In this document: piece by piece, positions 20,319 through 31,236 of the stretch
Numbering within the stretch: position 1 is the stretch's first letter
Layout: each line of letters opens with the position of its first letter
Assembly: GCA_913045175.1 (NCBI GenBank)
Contig: CAJWQG010000011.1
Location: forward strand, 1-64,000
Reading direction: 5' to 3'
Length of the DNA: 64,000 bases
Origin: an uncultured Gammaproteobacteria bacterium
Lineage (GTDB): Bacteria > Pseudomonadota > Gammaproteobacteria > Pseudomonadales > Azotimanducaceae
Notes under the pieces: model-generated
Database searches by the model: none
The model's input: the letters and a program-made list of their open reading frames with translations, nothing else
What the model was told of the DNA's origin: nothing
Translations under genes and position numbers: made by a program

Positions 20319-21982
20319 GCGAACAGCAAATAGAGTCAGTATCTGTTTCCACCTATTCGGGTCCTTCAATCGTCTGGCTGGTACCCCTGATTACTGCACT
20401 GGTTGGTGGATGGCTTGTATTTCGAACGCTCTCGGACCAGGCTCCGATCGCAACGATCAGTTTTCAAACTGCTGAAGGGATCGAGGCAGGCAAAACGAAG
20501 ATCAAGTACAAGAGCGTGGATATTGGGCTGGTGGGAGAGGTGTCCTTCGCCAGTGACTTCGAGAGTGTTGTACTCACGGCGAAATTCAATCAGGGAATGG
20601 AAGATTTTCTGCGCCGCAATACCCGCTTCTGGGTGGTAAGACCGCAGCTAAGTGTTCAGGGGGTGTCGGGTTTGAGTACCCTGGTCTCTGGCTCTTACAT
20701 TGAGATTGATCCGGGACCTGGGTCACCTCAAAGCCATTTTGTTGGCATGGAAGAGATGCCACTTATTACCACAGATGATGCGGGTACCAGGATTACCCTG
20801 ATTACTTCGAGTCTCGGATCAATTGCACGCGGATCACCAATCTACTACCAGGGGATCCTTGCGGGGGAGGCGCTGGGGTACGAACTCGCCAGCGATGCGA
20901 ACAGTGTCTATATCCATGCGTTTGTGCGTGATCCCTTTGATCAGTTGGTGCGTGGTAACTCACAGTTTTGGAACGTTAGTGGACTCGACGTCTCTTTGAC
21001 CGCCAATGGTGTTGAAGTGCGTACGGCGTCAGTTCAATCCTTATTATTCGGCGGCATTGCGTTTGAGACCCCGGCTTCGCTGGAAGTTTCTGCAGCGAGT
21101 GTTGAAGATCTGATTTTTACCTTGCACGATCGCTATGATGATATTCAGGACAAGACATTCGTTCGAAAACTTCAGTTTGTTATGTATTTCACTGGGTCTG
21201 TACGCGGACTTTCCCCCGGGGCGCCGGTTGAGTTCAAGGGCATCAAAATTGGGCAGGTGCTGGACATCCGACTTGAGTTCGACAACGAAGACACATCATT
21301 TCGTATTCCTGTATTAGTGGAGTTAGAGCCAGACCGAATTATCGATCGCAATCCCGATAACGTTGTTTCTCCGCAGCAAACCCTGGCGACACTCGTTGAT
21401 AAAGGGCTTCGCGCAAGGCTCCAAACAGGCAGCCTGCTAACGGGTCAACTCTTTGTTGAGCTGAATTTGTACCCGGGCTCACCGATCAACCTGGTCGCCG
21501 ATGAGGACGTCCCTTATCCCGAGTTGCCCACCATCGTTGGTGCTTTCGAAGCAATCAGTCAATCGATTACCGCATTTATCAGCAAGCTTGAAGAGGTGGA
21601 CATCGATGCGATGGGTGACAACATTGTTGGAATCCTGGAAGGAACCAACGAACTTGTAAATAAACCTCAGCATGAAGAGACAGTGACTGACCTCCAGGCA
21701 TCCTTCCGTTCGTTTAGAAATATTCTGGGTAATGTTGAAGAAACAAACTTGGATCAGACGTTAGCAGCAGCCCGTAACGTACTTGTTGATCTCGATAAAA
21801 CCCTGGACATGGTGAATGACGTCTTGGAGCCCAATGCACCCCTGCAATACAACGTGATAAAGGTGACGAGTGAACTTGAGGAAACGGCGCGGTCTATTCG
21901 TTCACTGGTGGAGACGTTAGAAAGGCGACCTAATTCACTGATATTTGGGCGTGGGAACGCGGAAGAGGGAGGTACCCAGTAG
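20315..21982 (+). CDS. pqiB: MCE-domain intermembrane transport protein (PqiB family)
   Basis: N-terminal TM, repeated MCE segments (FQTAEGIEAGKTKIKYKSVDIGLVGEV; FTGSVRGLSPGAPVEFKGIKIGQV). Confidence 0.9.
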   Translation: MSEQQIESVSVSTYSGPSIVWLVPLITALVGGWLVFRTLSDQAPIATISFQTAEGIEAGKTKIKYKSVDIGLVGEVSFASDFESVVLTAKFNQGMEDFLRRNTRFWVVRPQLSVQGVSGLSTLVSGSYIEIDPGPGSPQSHFVGMEEMPLITTDDAGTRITLITSSLGSIARGSPIYYQGILAGEALGYELASDANSVYIHAFVRDPFDQLVRGNSQFWNVSGLDVSLTANGVEVRTASVQSLLFGGIAFETPASLEVSAASVEDLIFTLHDRYDDIQDKTFVRKLQFVMYFTGSVRGLSPGAPVEFKGIKIGQVLDIRLEFDNEDTSFRIPVLVELEPDRIIDRNPDNVVSPQQTLATLVDKGLRARLQTGSLLTGQLFVELNLYPGSPINLVADEDVPYPELPTIVGAFEAISQSITAFISKLEEVDIDAMGDNIVGILEGTNELVNKPQHEETVTDLQASFRSFRNILGNVEETNLDQTLAAARNVLVDLDKTLDMVNDVLEPNAPLQYNVIKVTSELEETARSIRSLVETLERRPNSLIFGRGNAEEGGTQ

Positions 21983-22572
21983 TGAAGTTACTGTATGCGT
22001 TAGTTGTTCTGGTGTTAGCGACGGGCTGCTCCAGTGGAGGAACACCCATTCGCTACTATCTGGTGGATCCACAGGAGTATGGGGTTGAATCTGAAGCTTC
22101 GAACTTATCTATAGAATTGGTGGATCTTCAGGTGCCGCAGTATCTGGAGCGATTCCAAATTGCTTCACGCTTTGGTGAAAACCAGCTTGTGTTTTCTGAC
22201 ATGCATCAATGGGGGGAGAATCTTCGGAAGAACCTTATTCGCACGATGGGTGTGAATCTGGGACGCCTGCTGAATACCGTTGATGTGGGTACGCCTGAGA
22301 ACAGAACAGCGTCCAAACCGGACTATCGAGTTAGCGTTCATATTGCGCGATTCGAACGGGACGCCGATGGTCGGGTGCGGCTGTTGGCTAGATTTCAGGT
22401 CATCTCAGTGGCCAGCGACAGACCCATTCAATCTCAGGGCGTGGAACTCGTCAGTGACCGATCTTTTAATTCAGCGAACTATTCGGGCACGGTCTCCTCG
22501 ATGTCCGAATTGTTTAGCGTCTTGAGTCGTCGTATCGCAACAATGATTACGTCACTTGAGACACCGTCCTGA
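21982..22572 (+). CDS. pqiC: PqiC-like ABC-type transport auxiliary lipoprotein
   Basis: Lipobox LVLATGCSSG; RYYLVDPQ...VDLQVPQYLERFQIASR; position after pqiB with overlapping stop/start. Confidence 0.85.
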   Translation: MKLLYALVVLVLATGCSSGGTPIRYYLVDPQEYGVESEASNLSIELVDLQVPQYLERFQIASRFGENQLVFSDMHQWGENLRKNLIRTMGVNLGRLLNTVDVGTPENRTASKPDYRVSVHIARFERDADGRVRLLARFQVISVASDRPIQSQGVELVSDRSFNSANYSGTVSSMSELFSVLSRRIATMITSLETPS

Positions 22573-23432
22573 TGCGCGTGGTTGTACTCCTGTCTGTACT
22601 CCCGGCTGTAATAGGGATCTCGCTGCTGTCGGCGCCTGTTTACGGAGAGTTGTCTGCAGCTTCCACCGGACGGCAGGTTATGGATGCAGTTTATGAAAGG
22701 CATCAACAGTATCCCTACGTCTATGAAGAACAATCCATGGTGCTCATTGACCGTCAGGGTCAGCGAGAGACTCGTACGTTAAGACGTTATTCCCGGGCGG
22801 AAGCAACCGGCGATGTGAACTTCCTCTTGTTGTTTGACTCCCCGGGGGAAGTAGAGGGAGTTGCGATGTTGGCAAAGCGGGAAGCTGACGGGACGGTTTC
22901 CCAAAGTGTATACCTGCCCGCCTTCGGTGGGTCCTTTGTGAAAAGTGGTGGTGAGTGTAATGTCGCTTGCGGTGACAATTTTCTGGGCACGGATTTTACG
23001 ATCGAAAGCCTGACTGGCGAAGTGCTGGATGACTATGAGCACGTGCGTCAGACGGACCTTTATATGGGCGACGTGGAGTATTACGTGGTTGACGTACATC
23101 TGCCAGATGAAGGTCTGCCGTTACGAAGACACTATGTACTTAAAGACAGCCTGTATGTTTCACGCACTGACCATCTGGATGACCTGGGAAGGGTGCGTAA
23201 GAGACAGACCCATCATGATTTGTCACCCGTACATGGCGATATGTGGCGGGCGAATATGATGCTGATGGAAAACCACCAGGATGATCATCGAACCGTGATC
23301 AAGATCGATCGCCGTGTTTTTTCTGCTGACTATGTGCCGCCCCAAGTGTTCACCCGAGATTGGCTGCTCAAGAACCAACCGCCCCTCTTAAGGGATGAAG
23401 AGTTCATGGAAGATGAGGAGGTAGCGCCATGA
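22572..23432 (+). CDS. Outer membrane lipoprotein-sorting (LolA-like fold) protein
   Basis: Signal peptide; GRQVMDAVYERHQ...RTLRRYSRAEATGDVNFLLLFDSPGEVEGVAMLAKREADG; LolA-like proteins commonly sit next to MMPL/RND genes. Confidence 0.75.
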   Translation: MRVVVLLSVLPAVIGISLLSAPVYGELSAASTGRQVMDAVYERHQQYPYVYEEQSMVLIDRQGQRETRTLRRYSRAEATGDVNFLLLFDSPGEVEGVAMLAKREADGTVSQSVYLPAFGGSFVKSGGECNVACGDNFLGTDFTIESLTGEVLDDYEHVRQTDLYMGDVEYYVVDVHLPDEGLPLRRHYVLKDSLYVSRTDHLDDLGRVRKRQTHHDLSPVHGDMWRANMMLMENHQDDHRTVIKIDRRVFSADYVPPQVFTRDWLLKNQPPLLRDEEFMEDEEVAP

Positions 23433-26179
23433 TCTCTGCGATGTTCCTCCTCAGTATTCGTCGTCGAACCATGGTGTTTGTCACTTTGGCACTGACCACT
23501 TTGATTACTGGCGCTGGGCTGCCAGAACTTAAGATCGACACCAGCTTCAATACGCTGATTCCTTCGGAAGAACCAGAACGTTTGGTGTACCAGCGGGTAA
23601 TGGATGAATTCGGTTCTGACAACAAAACTGTGGTTTATGTCAGAGACGCCAAGCTCTGGTCACGAGAGAAGCTGACCCAACTCGACCAAATGGTGCGAGG
23701 GCTCAAGCAGATTCCAGCTGTGATCCGCGTCGATAGTGTATTTAACCTGCGTACGATTGAAGGAACACTTGATGAGTCTGGAGGCGATCCACTGGTCAAC
23801 TCTCGACCAGTTCTTGACGGCATCCCAGCCAACGAAATGGAATCTGAGCAGGCGAGAGCGAGGGCGTTAGAGAATCCTCTATATCTGGGTAACCTGTTCT
23901 CTAAAGACGGGTCGGTTATTGCCATTGTCGTAACGGTTCAGGATAAGGAAGATCGCGAGAATTTTTCAGTAGAGATCTACCATCAACTCGAAGCGGTTCT
24001 GGGAAGTCACGCCGATGATTTCGAACGTTTATTCCAGGTAGGGCCACCGCGCATTAATGCCGAACTGCGAAATTCTCTTACGTCGGATTTTGCTTTGCTG
24101 GGCCCCTTGTCAGCCCTGGTGCTGGTTCTTGCCATCTTGTTTTTTATGCGCAACGTACTCGCGGCCATTATCCCCGTTGTCACTTCAGGTCTCGCCATTA
24201 TTTGGACATTTGGTGTTATGGGTTGGACCGGTGTGCCACTCAATATTTTATCGGCAATGATCCCTTCCCTGATTATTGTTATCGGGTCGACGGAAGATAC
24301 GCATATGATTGCGTCTTACTTCCGCGGCCTGGTGATGGGGCGCGATACTGATGATGCGCAGGAACGGCGGTTTGCCATCGACTACATGGCAAGGCACACG
24401 GGCCTGCCGATGATTCTAACGATATTTACGACAGCGCTGGGTTTCGGTAGTAATTTATTTGGCGATATTCTTCTGATCTATCATTTCGCAATCGCCTCGA
24501 CGATGGCCATTATTTTTAACGGTGTGGTGACTATTCTGGTGGTCCCGGCCCTATTGGCGCAATTCGGTAAGCTGCAGCGAGAGGAAAAGAACGTCGCTAC
24601 AGGTAATGCCCTGCCAGACCATATCATCAATACTTTTCGTATTTCCCAGGACAAGTTTCCAATCTATACATTGGTGTTTACCTTCTTCCTGTGTGTCTTT
24701 TTTACCTATCAGGCATCGCATCTGTACGTAACCAATGATCCGTTGTCATATTTTCCGGAAGACCGTCCTCTGATTCAGGAGACCAGGCAGATTCACGAGG
24801 ATCTGGCGGGTATAAAGGTGTTTTTTGTTGCCCTTGAATCGGAGAAAGAGAAAGCATTTCTTGAGCCACAGAATCTTCGTAAGCTGAGTCAAATTCAGGA
24901 GTTCATGGCTAAACAGGGTGTATTTGATACCAGCTTGTCAATTGCTGATCATCTCAAGTACGTCAATCAGGAGTTTCAGGGGGGAATATCGGGAGGCAGT
25001 CTGCCACCGACCCGTCAACTCGTCGCTCAATATTTGATGTTCTTCCATCGTAGCGAGTTGGAAACGTACGTGAGTCATGATTACAGTCGGGCGAATATTG
25101 TAGTGCGACACAATCTGGGCGACTCGCATACGCTTAATAGGCATATTCAGGAACTGAAGGAAGCCGTCGCGCAGATTTCCGGGAGTGACATTGAGGCGAT
25201 GGTTGTCGGTGAGAACCTGCTAGTCAACCATGCGGCAGAGCAATTGATGGTATCCCAGGTGAAAGCACTGAGTCTGCTCCTGTCTTTAATTTTCATCATC
25301 ATTTCGATCATGTTTACATCGATTAAGGGCGGTGCTATCGCCATGATCCCATCGATCATTCCCATTGTGTTGATGTTTGGCATTATGGGGTTGTTGGGTA
25401 TTCCACTTAATCCCGGAACGGCAATGGTTGCGGTAATCGCCGTTGGTATTGCGGTGGATGGCACCATTCATTTGTTGGCGAGATACAACGAGCTTTGCAG
25501 ACGGACGTCAGATTATGAAGGCGCTGTGCGCCAGGCAGTGCAGGAGGTGGCGACGCCCCTGATAGTCTCTAGCCTGGCATTGTCGTTGGGCTTCGGCATC
25601 CTGTTGTTCTCCAACTTTACCGTGGTCGCCCAATTCGGTGCCCTGGCGGCTACCACAATGCTGATATCCATCTTCGCCAACTTATTGATCACGCCGATTA
25701 TTATGGCGCGGATCCGGCTCGTCGGGCTGTACCAGATCATCGCGATGAAAGTTGATCAGACCGTACTTGAGAAAAGCCCGCTATTTGCAGATATGACCGG
25801 CTACCAGCGACGGAAAGCCATTCTTATTTCAGAGATTCACGAGTTTGAAGAGGGCGAAAAGCTGGTGGCCCAGGGAGATGTCGGCCGCAACATGTACATG
25901 ATCCTCGAAGGGGCCGCGGACGTCGTGCGTACTGACGAAGGAGAGTCCCGCAAACTGGCGGAGCTGAATGCGGGCGATGTCTTTGGCGAGGTCGGCTATA
26001 TACAGGAAATTGAAAGAACAGCAGATGTGATTGCCACGGCCCCGGTTGCTGCACTTAATTTTGATTACAACCGTATGCAGAAAGACCTGAAATATTTTCC
26101 GCATATTGTCGCGAAGTTGAATTTCAACATAAGCAGTATTCTTGGGACGCGCCTTGCGGATGTGCTGGCGCAGCGCTAG
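23429..26179 (+). CDS. RND/MMPL-family transporter with C-terminal cyclic-nucleotide-binding domain
   Basis: Two TM/periplasmic repeats (SALVLVLAILFFMRNVLAAIIPVVTSGLAIIWTFGVMGW; MVAVIAVGIAVDGTIHLLARYNE), then cNMP-like EGEKLVAQGDVGRNMYMILEGAADVVR...LAELNAGDVFGEVGYIQEIERTADVIA. Confidence 0.9.
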   Translation: MISAMFLLSIRRRTMVFVTLALTTLITGAGLPELKIDTSFNTLIPSEEPERLVYQRVMDEFGSDNKTVVYVRDAKLWSREKLTQLDQMVRGLKQIPAVIRVDSVFNLRTIEGTLDESGGDPLVNSRPVLDGIPANEMESEQARARALENPLYLGNLFSKDGSVIAIVVTVQDKEDRENFSVEIYHQLEAVLGSHADDFERLFQVGPPRINAELRNSLTSDFALLGPLSALVLVLAILFFMRNVLAAIIPVVTSGLAIIWTFGVMGWTGVPLNILSAMIPSLIIVIGSTEDTHMIASYFRGLVMGRDTDDAQERRFAIDYMARHTGLPMILTIFTTALGFGSNLFGDILLIYHFAIASTMAIIFNGVVTILVVPALLAQFGKLQREEKNVATGNALPDHIINTFRISQDKFPIYTLVFTFFLCVFFTYQASHLYVTNDPLSYFPEDRPLIQETRQIHEDLAGIKVFFVALESEKEKAFLEPQNLRKLSQIQEFMAKQGVFDTSLSIADHLKYVNQEFQGGISGGSLPPTRQLVAQYLMFFHRSELETYVSHDYSRANIVVRHNLGDSHTLNRHIQELKEAVAQISGSDIEAMVVGENLLVNHAAEQLMVSQVKALSLLLSLIFIIISIMFTSIKGGAIAMIPSIIPIVLMFGIMGLLGIPLNPGTAMVAVIAVGIAVDGTIHLLARYNELCRRTSDYEGAVRQAVQEVATPLIVSSLALSLGFGILLFSNFTVVAQFGALAATTMLISIFANLLITPIIMARIRLVGLYQIIAMKVDQTVLEKSPLFADMTGYQRRKAILISEIHEFEEGEKLVAQGDVGRNMYMILEGAADVVRTDEGESRKLAELNAGDVFGEVGYIQEIERTADVIATAPVAALNFDYNRMQKDLKYFPHIVAKLNFNISSILGTRLADVLAQR

Positions 26180-26208
26180 TGTTTTAGTTAATAACTTAGG
26201 GAACAGTC

Positions 26209-26733
26209 ATGCCTACATATAAGCTAAATATTAATGGTGAAACCCAAAAGGTGGAGGCCCCCGAAGACATGCCTCTGCTTTGGGTTCTAAGAGATCGTCT
26301 TGGACTGGTAGGTGCTAAATACGGCTGCGGTATTGGCCTTTGCGGCGCCTGCACCGTGCATATGAATGGTGTACCGGTTCGTTCCTGTATGGTTCGAGTC
26401 GCAGATGTAGGGGGTGCACAGATCAAAAGCATCGAAGGTCTTGCCGATGGTACGAAACTGCATCCACTGCAGAAGGCGTGGATCGAGAAGGATGTCGCAC
26501 AATGTGGCTATTGTCAGACTGGTCAGATCATGTCGGCGGCCGCACTTCTGGCCCAGAACCCTGACCCTACTGATGACGATATCGACGCAGCGATGGCAGG
26601 CAACTATTGTCGGTGTGGTACCTATATTCGTATTCGTGAAGCAATTCACGCGGCGGCGGTGGAAATGCAAGCATCAAGACACCTGGAAGGTGATGCGGTT
26701 GTTGCGCATTGGGAGCCGGAGGCTAACTCATGA
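26209..26733 (+). CDS. (2Fe-2S)-binding small subunit of xanthine dehydrogenase-family/isoquinoline 1-oxidoreductase-like enzyme
   Basis: [17 protein letters not shown]...[16 protein letters not shown]...[15 protein letters not shown]. Confidence 0.95.
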   Translation: MPTYKLNINGETQKVEAPEDMPLLWVLRDRLGLVGAKYGCGIGLCGACTVHMNGVPVRSCMVRVADVGGAQIKSIEGLADGTKLHPLQKAWIEKDVAQCGYCQTGQIMSAAALLAQNPDPTDDDIDAAMAGNYCRCGTYIRIREAIHAAAVEMQASRHLEGDAVVAHWEPEANS

Positions 26734-28964
26734 AAACGAATCTTATTCAGGAAGTCAGTAAAGCACTTGGCAAGACAGATATTTCGCGCCGTGGGTTTTT
26801 AAAGCTGAGTGGCATTGCCGGAGGAGGGTTGGTTTTAGCGGCGACCTTGCCCAACCTCAATGCAAAGGAACTGGGGACGCTGGTTGGTTCCAGTGAGCTC
26901 AATGCTTTCGTACAGTTATCTTCGGATGGCACCATTACGATCTACTCCGCGCGCCCTGATATGGGCCAGGGAGTAAAGACATCGCTGCCAATGATCGTTG
27001 CAGAAGAAATGGGCGCGAAGTGGGAGGACGTGGTGGTACTTCAGTCCGGTGTGGATGAGAAATATGGTTCGCAATGGGTGGGCGGATCAATGTCTATTGC
27101 ATCCAGTTTTGATCATATGAGACAGATGGGTGCTTCAGCCCGGGAAATGCTGATTGGCGCAGCAGCGGATTCGATGGAATTACCACGAGAAGAATTCAAC
27201 GCTGCCAATAGCGAGATTATTCATATATCGGGAAGAAAGCTGACCTTTGGACAGTTGGCGGCTTTAGCAGTTAAGCAGCCGATACCAGATCCAGACTCCC
27301 TGAGGTTCAAGCATGCCGAGGATTACACCATCATCGGCACATCGGTTTCCGGGGTGGATAATCTGGTGATCACGACGGGGCTGGCGATGTTCGGTATCGA
27401 TACCGAGGTGCCAGACATGGCGTACGCAGCCTACTACAAATGCCCGGCGATTGGTGGCGGCGTTACGCGAGCCAACGTCGATGAAATCAAGAAGATGCAA
27501 GGGATCATTGATGCCTTTGTGGTCAAGGGCAATGGACAGGTGAGACAGTTGCTCCCTGGTGTCGCCGTTGTGGGAGATAGTACCTGGGCGGTGTTCAACG
27601 CGGAGAAAGCATTAAAGGTTAAGTGGGACGAATCTACGGCTTCAAAGGACAGCTGGAAGAATCTTGTAAAAACCGCAAGAAAGCTTGAGGGAAAGCAGGG
27701 TGATAATGTCATTCTAAAAAAAGGCGACGTGGACGCCGAGTTTAAGAAAAAGACCAACAAGATTATTGAGGGGAGCTACACCTATCCGTTTGTTGCACAC
27801 TTTTGTATGGAACCGATGAATTGCACGGCGTCGTACGTCAAAGGTGCGGGCGGCGAGAAAGATAGTGTCGAAATCTGGGCGCCTACCCAGGGCCCCTCGG
27901 GAATTCCGCCGACAATTGGTGGCCTTTACGGTGTTGATGCAGATCGCGTAGAGGTACACGTTACCCGGTTGGGTGGTGGTTTTGGGAGACGCTTTAGTAC
28001 CGAGTTTGTCTGTGAAGCGGTAGAGATATCAAAGCATGTTGGACGGCCCGTGAAGCTGACCTGGACCCGTGAAGATGACATCCAGCATGACTATTTTCGC
28101 GCGGGCGGATTTCAATGGTTAAAAGGTGCTGTGGATGAGCAGGGTAAGCTGGTTGCGTGGGATCAGCACTACATTGGTATGGGACAAAACGGCAAACCTA
28201 CTTCCGGTTCCCGTTTTGGTAGTGCCGAATTACCGCTACCTACCCTTGATAACGTGCGTGGCAGTGCCACGTTCCTGGAGATTGATACTCCCTGCGGACC
28301 ATGGCGCGCGCCTGGGGCAAATACTCATGCGTTTGTTGTACAGAGTTTTATCCATGAGCTAGCGCATCTTGCGGGTCGTGATCATCTGGAATTTCTGCTG
28401 GAAGTCATAGGAGAACCACGATGGCTTCGCCCGGGAAATATACGTTCCCTGAATACGGGACGGGCAGCGGACGTTACGCGGCTTGCGGCGGAGAAGGCTG
28501 TTTGGGGTCGGAAACTACCTGACGGGCGTGGTCTTGGTCTTGCGTTCCACTTCAGTCACGGGGCCCATATTGCGGAAGTCGCAGAAGTGTCGGTTGATGC
28601 GAACAAGAAACTGACGGTGCATAAAGTCACGGTGGCGGTCGATGTTGGACCCATTATTAATTTGAGTGGCGCGTTATCTCAGGTTAAGGGCTCCATTATC
28701 GATGGGCTAAGTACAATGGTTGGGCAGAAGATTACGATGGAACGCGGTCGTATCGAGCAATCAAACCTGCACGACTATCCCGTCTTGCGGATACCGGCAA
28801 CACCGGAGGTCGAAGTTCATTTTATAGAGAGTGACAATCCATCGACGGGGCTGGGTGAACCAGGATTACCTCCGCTTGCTCCAGCAGTTGGTAACGCGAT
28901 CTTCGCAGCGACGGGGGAGCGAGTCAGGAGTATGCCGCTTACCGACGAGGGGTACTCGGTTTAG
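26730..28964 (+). CDS. Molybdopterin-binding large subunit (isoquinoline 1-oxidoreductase beta-like), Tat-exported
   Basis: Twin-arginine signal [64 protein letters not shown]. Confidence 0.95.
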   Translation: MKTNLIQEVSKALGKTDISRRGFLKLSGIAGGGLVLAATLPNLNAKELGTLVGSSELNAFVQLSSDGTITIYSARPDMGQGVKTSLPMIVAEEMGAKWEDVVVLQSGVDEKYGSQWVGGSMSIASSFDHMRQMGASAREMLIGAAADSMELPREEFNAANSEIIHISGRKLTFGQLAALAVKQPIPDPDSLRFKHAEDYTIIGTSVSGVDNLVITTGLAMFGIDTEVPDMAYAAYYKCPAIGGGVTRANVDEIKKMQGIIDAFVVKGNGQVRQLLPGVAVVGDSTWAVFNAEKALKVKWDESTASKDSWKNLVKTARKLEGKQGDNVILKKGDVDAEFKKKTNKIIEGSYTYPFVAHFCMEPMNCTASYVKGAGGEKDSVEIWAPTQGPSGIPPTIGGLYGVDADRVEVHVTRLGGGFGRRFSTEFVCEAVEISKHVGRPVKLTWTREDDIQHDYFRAGGFQWLKGAVDEQGKLVAWDQHYIGMGQNGKPTSGSRFGSAELPLPTLDNVRGSATFLEIDTPCGPWRAPGANTHAFVVQSFIHELAHLAGRDHLEFLLEVIGEPRWLRPGNIRSLNTGRAADVTRLAAEKAVWGRKLPDGRGLGLAFHFSHGAHIAEVAEVSVDANKKLTVHKVTVAVDVGPIINLSGALSQVKGSIIDGLSTMVGQKITMERGRIEQSNLHDYPVLRIPATPEVEVHFIESDNPSTGLGEPGLPPLAPAVGNAIFAATGERVRSMPLTDEGYSV

Positions 28965-28969
28965 TTCAC

Positions 28970-30154
28970 ATGCGTCGCGTTGCGGTCGTTACTACCTCGA
29001 GGGCTGACTATAGCCATTTGTACTGGCCGTTAAAGGAAATTGAGGCTCACCCGGATTTGGAGCTCCATCTGATTGTCATGGGTGCCCATCTGTCTGCGAC
29101 TTTTGGAGCGACCATAGAGCAGATTCGAGCTGACGGATTCACCATTGCGGTAGCGCTGGATTGTCTTGATCCTGAAGATGGCGACGAAGCGATGGCGCGT
29201 ACTATTGGTCTTGCGGTTAGTCAGCTGACACCAGTGCTTGGCGAGTTAAGACCCGACATTCTGCTGTTGATAGCGGACCGGTATGAAATGCTGGCGCCTG
29301 CATCGGTGGCGCTGGCTCTGCGTATCCCCATTGCCCACATCGAAGGCGGTGATATTAGCGAAGGAGCGATTGACGACGCGGTAAGGAATGCGTTGACGAA
29401 GATGTCTCATCTGCATTTCACGCCCACCGAAGCGGCCAGGCACCGTGTGCTGGCGATGGGAGAAGAAGCATGGCGAGTGACCTGTAGCGGTGCGCCATCC
29501 CTGGATCACCTGATGCGTAGTCGGTTGCCGGATAGGCAAGCGTTGCAACTCAGCCTGGGTCAACCACTGTCAGATCATTCTTGTGTGGTTGCCTACCATC
29601 CTGTCACGCTTAATGATGATACGACTTCAGAGATGGAATCACTCTTTGGTGGCCTCGATTCCTGGCGTAACCAGATAATATTCTGTTTCCCCAATGCGGA
29701 CGCGGGTAGCTCCAGGGTGGCTGAGCGAACCCGGGTGTTCTGCGATACGCGAGACAATGCCAGGCTGTATGTAAACCTCGACCATCTCACCTATTGGTCA
29801 CTGCTTTCCCATGCATCATTGATGATAGGTAATTCTTCGAGCGGGATTATGGAAACAGCAAGCGTAGGATTACCTACGGTGGACATTGGGGAACGACAGC
29901 GTGGACGAACTCGTGCAGCAAACGTGTTACATGCGGCTGCTGATAGCGGTCAAATCACTCGGGCCATTGAGAAGGCAACGTCTGCCGAATTCATTTCGGC
30001 CATGAAGGATATTAAGAACCCCTATGGGGATGGTGCTGCGAGTGAACGTATTGTGGCCGGACTCACGAATGCTCCCGACCGGCAGACATTGTTGACTAAA
30101 CGCGCGCTGCCTTTGGATGGAGAGCAAGACTTATTTATTCAGGATCCAACGTAG
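28970..30154 (+). CDS. UDP-N-acetylglucosamine 2-epimerase (hydrolysing), NeuC-like
   Basis: VVTTSRADYSHLYWPLKEI...ILLLIADRYEMLAPASVALALRIPIAHIEGGDISEGAIDDAVRNALTKMSHLHFTPTEAARHRV. Confidence 0.9.
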   Translation: MRRVAVVTTSRADYSHLYWPLKEIEAHPDLELHLIVMGAHLSATFGATIEQIRADGFTIAVALDCLDPEDGDEAMARTIGLAVSQLTPVLGELRPDILLLIADRYEMLAPASVALALRIPIAHIEGGDISEGAIDDAVRNALTKMSHLHFTPTEAARHRVLAMGEEAWRVTCSGAPSLDHLMRSRLPDRQALQLSLGQPLSDHSCVVAYHPVTLNDDTTSEMESLFGGLDSWRNQIIFCFPNADAGSSRVAERTRVFCDTRDNARLYVNLDHLTYWSLLSHASLMIGNSSSGIMETASVGLPTVDIGERQRGRTRAANVLHAAADSGQITRAIEKATSAEFISAMKDIKNPYGDGAASERIVAGLTNAPDRQTLLTKRALPLDGEQDLFIQDPT

Positions 30155-31236
30155 TGACCGAGCGTATTCCTCTTGCCCGCACTGACATTGGGGATGCCGA
30201 GGTGGAAGGCGTGTCACGAGTGATGGAGAGCGGTCGCCTGGCGCTGGGCGAAGAGATGCGCTCGTTTGAACAGTCCTTCGCTGACTATCATGGTGTGTCG
30301 GGTGCGGTGATGGTCAACTCCGGGACTTCCGGACTCATGATTTCACTGCAAGCCCAGGGTGTGGGTTCCGGCGATGAGGTTATTGTGCCGGCGTTGACCT
30401 TTGTTGGTTCGATAAATGCGATATTGGCGGTCGGTGCAACACCCGTCCTGGTTGATGTGGAAAGAGACAGCGCGAATATCGACCCCAACAGAGTTCGGGG
30501 AGCGGTTTCGAGCCAATCGAAATCGATTATGCCGGTACATCTTTACGGCTTGCCCGCGTCCATGTCGGAGATCCTGAATATCGCACAGGCGTGTGAGCTG
30601 ACCGTTATTGAAGATGCCTGTGAAGCGATAGGGGCGGACTATGATGGGAATAAGGTGGGTTCTATCGGTGATGCTGGCGTATTTGGTTTTTATCCGAACA
30701 AAGTGCTCACCACTGGAGAAGGGGGTATGGTCATTTCCAATGACGCCACACTTCTGGCCAGGTGTCGTGCGATGGTAAACCAGGGTCGTGGCGAAGAGAC
30801 TAGCGTTCCCCTTGGGTATTCTCTCCGTGGATCGGAGCTATCTGCCGCAATTGGAAGGGCCCAGCTGACATCGCTGGACACTCGGATCAGCGAACGTGAG
30901 CAAATAGCATTACGTTACGTTGACGCCCTGGCTGCCGTACCTGAAGTGCACCTACTTTCACCGAATTTACCGAGGAGCTGGTTTACATTCCCTGTGTTGT
31001 TGCCTGACGGTGTTGATCGGGCTCGCGTGAAGGATGAACTGGGGAAACAAGGTATCGCCTCAGCCGAGTACTTTCCTGCAATTCAAACGTTACCAGGTTA
31101 CAAGGAGAGGATTAGAGCGTCCTGTGACCTTTTGGTGAGTGAGGACATTGGGCGGCGTGTGTTGTGTCTGCCATTCTGGCGAGGTGTTGAAGTGCACATA
31201 CCGGAAATTATTGAATCTCTGGCGAATTCACTCTGA
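30154..31236 (+). CDS. DegT/DnrJ/EryC1/StrS family aminotransferase
   Basis: VMVNSGTSGLMISLQAQGVGSGDEVIVPALTFVGSINAILAVGATPVLVDVE...FGFYPNKVLTTGEGGMV. Confidence 0.95.
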   Translation: MTERIPLARTDIGDAEVEGVSRVMESGRLALGEEMRSFEQSFADYHGVSGAVMVNSGTSGLMISLQAQGVGSGDEVIVPALTFVGSINAILAVGATPVLVDVERDSANIDPNRVRGAVSSQSKSIMPVHLYGLPASMSEILNIAQACELTVIEDACEAIGADYDGNKVGSIGDAGVFGFYPNKVLTTGEGGMVISNDATLLARCRAMVNQGRGEETSVPLGYSLRGSELSAAIGRAQLTSLDTRISEREQIALRYVDALAAVPEVHLLSPNLPRSWFTFPVLLPDGVDRARVKDELGKQGIASAEYFPAIQTLPGYKERIRASCDLLVSEDIGRRVLCLPFWRGVEVHIPEIIESLANSL

